The position numbers and the translations under genes were made by a program. 24,892 bases of DNA. It comes from Azolla pinnata (lineage: Eukaryota; Streptophyta; Polypodiopsida; Salviniales; Salviniaceae). The stretch lies in assembly GCA_037176905.1 (NCBI GenBank), contig JBBBWG010007713.1:1-24892 (forward strand). The letters are read 5' to 3'. This document shows, one piece after another, positions 19,601-24,892 of the stretch (within the stretch, counting starts at the first letter, position 1; every line of letters begins with the position of its first letter). The notes beneath the pieces were generated by a model, which did not search any database, had not been told where the DNA came from, and worked only from the letters and a program-made list of their open reading frames with translations.

Positions 19601-22600
19601 TTTTCTAGGCATCAATTTAATAAAAATATCATTGTGCTTTTATCTTGACCCAACACTTGCAAGAATGTGCCTCTCTGTTTTTTTTCATGTTAAATAATTA
19701 TGAGTGTACCTTGTATCTTACAGTCAACAGTCGGCAACTTGGAAGATCAGTAGCTAGCCATTGCTTTGGCCAACAAGTTCCTTCTCTCCCTGAATTGATG
19801 TCAATCTTTTCTATCGGACCTGCTGTAACTGTGGAAGTTTTATCATCTGTTAAACGCCAAGTCTTGAAAGGTCCACCACAAAGACCGTGAACAAAAACCA
19901 CATCCATGTCAAAGTCATTAGGAAGAGTTTGTTCCTCCTTATTACTGATTATATCTCCTACTTCATCTTGAGTATTAGATCTGGTTGACGATTTCCAAGG
20001 GGGTGACTCCATATTAAGCAAAAACACTCTATCTTCATAGTGGGGCCATGGCAACCTTTCATGCCTTAAATTCTGAAGGTCATAAAGTGCAAACGTGTTT
20101 ACAGCGTCTATGTTATATAGAATTGCACTAGCATAACTGCAAGTTTTTAAGTCCTTGCAATCAGGTACCAAACTGAGGGAGCAATCCCTTAGCCACCGAT
20201 ACCAACTTTCGTCATCTTTTAGAAAAGAAGATGTCAACGGCTGTAAAGACAAGATTGATAGTATTCTTGCAGCATGTCTGCAAATATGAACTGATGGAGG
20301 CAATTTGGACTCTGGCACATACACGATATTAGCGCTTTCTTCTTTATCATCTTTTTCTTCAGCCTGATTTAATGACATCTCTGAATTCTCATAATCCTTG
20401 CTGAGCATAAATCTTCTTAGTAGATATAGAGCTCCTTTTTCTAGCATCTTTATCTGGTAGTGTTTCTCTTCTGCTGATAAGTTTGCTAGAGCTTTCATAG
20501 CCTTCACTGATACTTCAGCAGTATTAAGAGCTGTAAGCTTTGATTTTTCTTTCCTCTGTCCCTTTGGAAAAGAACGAAAAATATGTAACCTTGCAAGATC
20601 TCCCCAATCTGACTCAGGGCCACTGCTAGTCTGTTTCATATCAGAATCTCCATTAGCTTCTCCTATCGACTTCCATGCTGCCTTTGCTGCTTCATTCGCT
20701 GCTTGTACTGCCACCTCCTTTAAACGACTCTATGTAATTTGAAAGAAACGAAGCAAAATCAGAAGAAAAATTTAAACGAAGCAAAAGTTCTTTAAATTTG
20801 TAATCATTTTCATTCCAGAACCAATATGTTTTACTCCTACAGCGCAGCCATGTGCCGTACCTGGACAAGAAGTTTTGATTTGCTAGGAGCCACCTCTATC
20901 TTTTCCATGTTTGGTTCAACACCATTGATTATATCAAAAATGATCATGGCAAGCCAAGCTTGGGAAAGTGGGATGGCATCAGCACCAAGATTTTTTAGCA
21001 CATTTGCAAGCATTCCTGCTGCCCTCAAATGTGTTGTGTCTTCAAAACCATCATGAAAGATCCAATGGAAGAGAATACTACACCATTTCTTCGCCTCCAG
21101 AGCTGAAAACCCTGCACCACTGAAGCTTAGGACGTCAAGTACTTCGGCTACCACCACTTGCAAATCCACATTATCAGATGTCTCTTTTGCAATCTCTCTT
21201 AATATAGGCAGACTCTCTTCAGATATATTTTCTTGCACCTTCATACTCCTCTTGACACAAGAATAGAATGATTTCAATATAACTATGGCCAGCTGCATAT
21301 CCTCCATTTCACAGACCTCTCTTCCTGTGTTCAGCAGTGCATTTCCCCATGGCACCACATATTTCTCATATCCATTTTCCACTAGAAGTCGTGATGTGAC
21401 AGCCCCATGCCACTTAACTGTTCGTTCAGGTGCCATAATAGCTGCCAAAACTCCATTTCCATTCTTGTCAAGCTCTGCTATCTTTTCACAATTCACACTT
21501 GATGCATGTGCCCACGTTGCTATAGCCCAAGCTGCCAGTGGCACAGCAACATACTTTCCATGAAGATCATCCCATAGTCCACGGATTTTTGTATTCCTTT
21601 TCAAATCATTGGGACCTGCTGGGGTTGAAACTGCAGGCTTCTCCTTTGAGCCTGACCCATCATGGTTCTTATTAGAATTCCACCACTTATTTCTCCAGTA
21701 GGCATAAAGAGTCCAAACATAGCTATTCGCAGCCATTTGATGGTTTTGATTGCCTTCATCTGTTTCATCAATTTGATAACTTTGATCGTTTTGGTCGCCA
21801 ACCAAAGTTTTTTCCTCTATAATGGTCACCCCAACCGTATTTATTGAACTATCATCCTGACCCTCATCCAGATGCAATGCTCCCTCTTCAAGAACCTTCA
21901 AAGCTGCTGATATATCTTTCACATCAGCATTTCTAGACAATTTTGGCCGAAGGCCCTCCAAGTTTAGAGTCTCACAGCTTGAAGTAACAATATCCATTAT
22001 GGCTGCAACTAGCATGCTGTGACCCTGTCCTTTGCTGTTGTTTTCCATCGGAAGCTCCAGATCCTTCTCTGATTTCTGAATGACCATGTCAGCAATGATC
22101 ATTTGAACTCATAGTTGGATTTCAAAGAATCTCAAAGTTCGTAATGAAGAATCTCAAAGAATTGCCCCAAAGTTTATCTCAAGGTTGTAGGAATTACCAG
22201 TAATATTGAATAGGTAGAGAAGTTTCAGAATAACTAAAAAATGTTTAGGCTTCGGTTCAAAAAAAATTTAATTTCAGAAATCATGATCAAAAGAAGAATT
22301 TTAGAAGGCAACTTACAATATGCATTCAACTCTACAGCTTTTTATTTGCAACAGTTTACTGATGTACTGATCGTTAGTGCTTGTAATGTTTTTCTTACCT
22401 TAGGTTCAGAATTCGGCTGCAATGGTGCAGTAAAAAGTAATAAATGGTATAGAGTTGAGGGCCGTTGAAGTAGCTCCTCACAAGTACTGGCATCTGATAG
22501 AAGGTAAGATATAGCTCGGGCAGCCTCATCTTGTATCATTCTCCATTCTACTTCTCCATGTCCTACAGCCTCCAATAACCAATCAATGACCGCCCCACCA

Positions 22601-23498
22601 TTGGCATGCAACACTGCTTTTCTTCGTAAACCATCGGAGCTTAGCAAGTCAGCAAGCAATGACACAACCTTCAATCTCCACCTAAGGGCAAATTCATTGG
22701 CACGATCTTCGCCTTTCGTAAAGAGAATGACTTTCAAGCATCGAATTAGAATCACGGTGTCTTTGGCAGCATTGCATAGCTTTGCAATCGAGGTCCAGAT
22801 CGCATCAGAGAAGGCCTCGTAAATTGTTGATATCTTTCTAGAGGCATCCAAGATTGAGCTCCAGGCTTCTGATACTGCATTCCGAGGATCAGGCAAAGCA
22901 AAGATGCTATCATCATCGCCTTTTGACGGAGATATGGCAGCCACCAGGAGAAGCAGCATAGCAAGCCCTGCCACTCGGCTTGTATATCCAGAAGCAAATC
23001 CATTCAGGTGTGACCGTATCAGATGCTGTCCTGAAGCGGTTCCACTCTTACCCCAGGATAACCGCGTTTCATGAGAACTTAACTGGTTTGCACCCGAAAT
23101 CAAACGGCTTCCATCCGAACGTACTATATCACGGGGCGGCACCGGCAATCCGCCACTGTTTCCCAGATGCAATCGATTCTCCCCTGAAAGTGGCTTCTTT
23201 TGCCCCGGAAGCAATCGCGCTTCACCACTTGCGTCGAAAACATGGGGAGGAACGCTACCGCTCGTCGCATCATCGCGTTGATCACAGCATGTTTTGGGGC
23301 CAGAACCAGAATCCACATCGTTTCTCCCAGATTTGAAGCCCCGTCCTCTCAGGGCGGGGAGGAAAGGATGTGCCTGACCTGTACGCGTGGAATCCAAAGC
23401 AGCCGCGGCGGGGCTTGTGGAGCAGGGAGAAGAAGTCGCCTCCGTGGCTTTCGCAAGAATTCTAAGGGAAGCGGCAGCAGACTTGGGGGAGGGGATCT

Positions 23499-23535
<37 letters not shown>

Positions 23536-23565
23536 CGTAGTCGTCCGCAGAAGCAAGCGAAACAT
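16632..23565 (-). CDS. SERAC1: SERAC1-like alpha/beta hydrolase with N-terminal helical-repeat region
   Basis: Exons on the - strand: 23565-22399, 22075-20861, 20729-19710, 19511-19470, 17684-17608, 17516-17429, 17346-17263, 17179-17081, 16968-16870, 16760-16632. All introns are GT-AG, phases agree and the product is 1339 aa. Human SERAC1 acts in phosphatidylglycerol remodelling at mitochondria-ER contacts; the plant role is not established to my knowledge. The N-terminus is basic and hydroxylated (MFRLLLR, then 11 Thr), like an organelle presequence. A hydrophobic segment, AGLAMLLLLVAAI, lies near residue 200. Helical armadillo-like stretches follow to about residue 1000. The hydrolase starts at DVVFVHGLCGGPFKTW (His1075); then CWPKQWLATDLP, HSMGG with nucleophile Ser1174, FYSCPHFGSKLADMPW, VPIESAYPGFG and SDHVNSCKP with likely catalytic His1304. 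The Ser1174 codon is split AG|C by an intron. The first three exons carry most of the protein and seven small exons the hydrolase. Confidence 0.9.
17685..19469 (-). other. Large intron of the SERAC1-like gene (about 1.8 kb)
   Basis: Lies between the exon encoding TNLSEWSGATLPLQ and the exon encoding EVSEILLDKLLAAGVGERP. It is by far the longest intron of the gene; the others are about 80-330 bp. It contains a small direct repeat CAGCCTCTCAACC (near 19110-19135) and short accidental frames, including 109 codons on the + strand at 18310-18639 with no known domain. No transposon ends were recognised. Confidence 0.75.
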
Positions 23566-23639
23566 AATAGTCCGAACAGGTATTACCGATCATGTCAGGC
23601 AGAGCGCTGCAGCAGGAGATGGCGGAAGGCTTGGCTAGA

Positions 23640-23790
23640 CGGCAGTGGAGGTGAGCTCGCCATCGCCATCGCCAGCGCGCTCGTCGCCATCGCTCCTCGT
23701 CACCATCGTCATCATCATCACCGTCACCGCCGTCACCATCATCACCATCATCATCACCACCATCACCAACACCATCATCATCATGTGATG
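23640..23790. repeat. CAT/CAC/GCC trinucleotide-rich tract upstream of SERAC1
   Basis: CATCGCCATCGCC gives way to CATCATCATCACC-type repeats just upstream of the SERAC1-like start codon at 23565. A separate GTC run (about 23514-23549) lies inside exon 1 and encodes the poly-Thr stretch on the - strand. Both are simple sequence. Confidence 0.85.
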
Positions 23791-24151
23791 GGGCATATGC
23801 TACAATTGTGGCATATTCTGCCTCTTTGATTCTGAAGTTCTTTGTGTGACTGAGAATGAGTCTCCGCAGATTGTTCTCGGATCGACTGGCGAAAGGATCG
23901 GTCGGTTTTGTTTTGTTTTGTTTTTTTTTTTTTTCTCCCCGTTTCGATCTTGTGGTTACGAGATAGATGCGCGGAAAGAAACGGTTATGGGCACGATTGT
24001 GGTTTCGTCGCTTCTCTGCACAAGGTGATCGATCGATCGGCTGTGTGAAGAAAATGACCGAAAGCTCGGATCTGGAAATGGAGCCAGTTGCCTTCTCTCG
24101 AGAACGCCCCATCAAAACTAGCCCTCGAAGCAACTCGATGCTTGGGGTGAT

Positions 24152-24152
<1 letters not shown>

Positions 24153-24195
<43 letters not shown>
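24153..24195. repeat. GA microsatellite
   Basis: About 21 GA units, uninterrupted. It lies about 600 bp upstream of the SERAC1-like start codon. On the sense strand of that gene it reads CT, a common plant promoter or leader microsatellite. Confidence 0.95.
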
Positions 24196-24198
<3 letters not shown>

Positions 24199-24812
24199 CA
24201 CAAAATTTTGGCAAAGTATCACCTTGATGTTAAGACATTGGGGGTTTGCATGGTTTGCCCAGATCGATCAAAAATTAGGAATGGAAATCATTCTTCTCTT
24301 TCTACGATTACATCCATTAATCGAATCAGGATCTGCACAATTCTTTTGTTTCTAATGGCAGACGGTGAGACAAAGCATCTGTACGAAAGTCGAAGGGAGT
24401 ATTGATGTGGGAATTTTTTTTTCCTCCCCCGTGGAACAAGCCAAAGACGAATAACTAAATGCCCTTATCGACGATGTAAGGACTTTGTTGACAAAACACG
24501 CCGTTCAAGAGCCTCTAAATCAGAGGTAACCACTGTCACAATAACAAAACATCTGCATTTCCGCGGCCTCATGCATACAACACACAAAGCTTCATGCCTA
24601 TCGGGGATAATAATTAATGTGTTTTCCACGTATTCTTAACCAGAGCCAACGCTTATAGACATTCTTCTCACAATACCGTTGTCCTCTCTCAATTGCGACG
24701 TTCATAATAAAATTCTCGAATACCGAAAGTCACTAATAAAAAACAAATGTATCACATTAAGTGTATTCTGTTTGGTCTCATGGGTCATATTTGACCTTTG
24801 AAGACGATAATG

Positions 24813-24815
<3 letters not shown>
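24196..24815. other. Intergenic stretch; no gene seen
   Basis: AT-rich sequence between two dinucleotide repeats. Short frames only, no domain support and no RNA gene or transposon ends recognised. Confidence 0.5.
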
Positions 24816-24881
<66 letters not shown>

Positions 24882-24892
24882 TCTCTCTCTCT
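24816..24892. repeat. CT microsatellite reaching the window edge
   Basis: About 77 bp of CT repeats with a single CCCT break near 24878. It continues to the last base, so its full length is unknown. Confidence 0.95.

Noticed and set aside
22241-22468. 75-codon + strand frame over SERAC1-like intron 1 and the exon 1 end
   Set aside because: Overlaps the antisense of a confirmed exon and has no domain.
1-24892. Retrovirus-like or LTR element, CRISPR array, biosynthetic cluster or defence system
   Set aside because: No reverse transcriptase, integrase or capsid-like frame, no long terminal repeat pair, no spacer array and no co-directional functional cluster were seen.

Overview
The window is plant nuclear DNA. 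It carries spliced genes with GT-AG introns, a heavy-metal-associated isoprenylated plant protein, a P-class pentatricopeptide repeat protein without introns in its reading frame, plant-type telomere motifs (TTTAGGG/CCCTAAA) and many GAA, GAT, GA and CT microsatellites. Mostly short introns (about 80-330 bp, one of 1.8 kb) and roughly 6 kb per gene suggest a compact flowering-plant genome. The species cannot be fixed from the sequence. A run of exactly 100 Ns at 11146-11245 marks an assembly gap.

Four protein-coding genes are supported, and three were rebuilt exon by exon. (1) A ubiquitin-specific protease of the UBP23/USP36/USP42 type lies on the + strand, 2638-5416, in 7 exons, 564 aa. Its start codon follows a long purine-only-like tract. 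(2) A HIPP-type metallochaperone-like protein lies on the - strand, 9444-7853, in 3 exons, 267 aa, with an HMA domain (CEGC), a poly-Asn/poly-Gly linker and a C-terminal CAIM prenylation box. (3) A 13-repeat P-class PPR protein lies on the - strand, 15377-13374, 667 aa, probably targeted to an organelle. (4) A SERAC1-like protein lies on the - strand, 23565-16632, in 10 exons, 1339 aa. It has an organelle-type N-terminus, a possible membrane segment, helical armadillo-like regions and a C-terminal alpha/beta hydrolase with HGL and HSMGG motifs.

Regions without genes: 1-2094 is non-coding and AT-rich, with a repeat family whose ends recur in a ~410-bp inverted-ended element at 9639-10052. 5417-7852 lies between the convergent UBP and HIPP genes and holds only small duplications. 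9445-13373 is repeat-rich: GAA tracts, the inverted-ended element, a GAT array, a ~48-bp minisatellite broken by the gap, and small tandem duplications. 15378-16631 holds a ~77-bp tandem triplication. 23566-24892 is the SERAC1 upstream region with CAT/CAC-, GA- and CT-rich tracts.

The genes do not form a pathway or operon. The neighbourhood looks like ordinary plant euchromatin. I saw no CRISPR array, no convincing tRNA or rRNA gene, no retroviral-type element and no clear previously unknown system. The points most worth a second look are the SERAC1-like gene, the telomere-motif foldback inside a HIPP intron, the purine-rich leader of the protease gene, the readable part of the PPR code and the dispersed inverted-ended repeat family.
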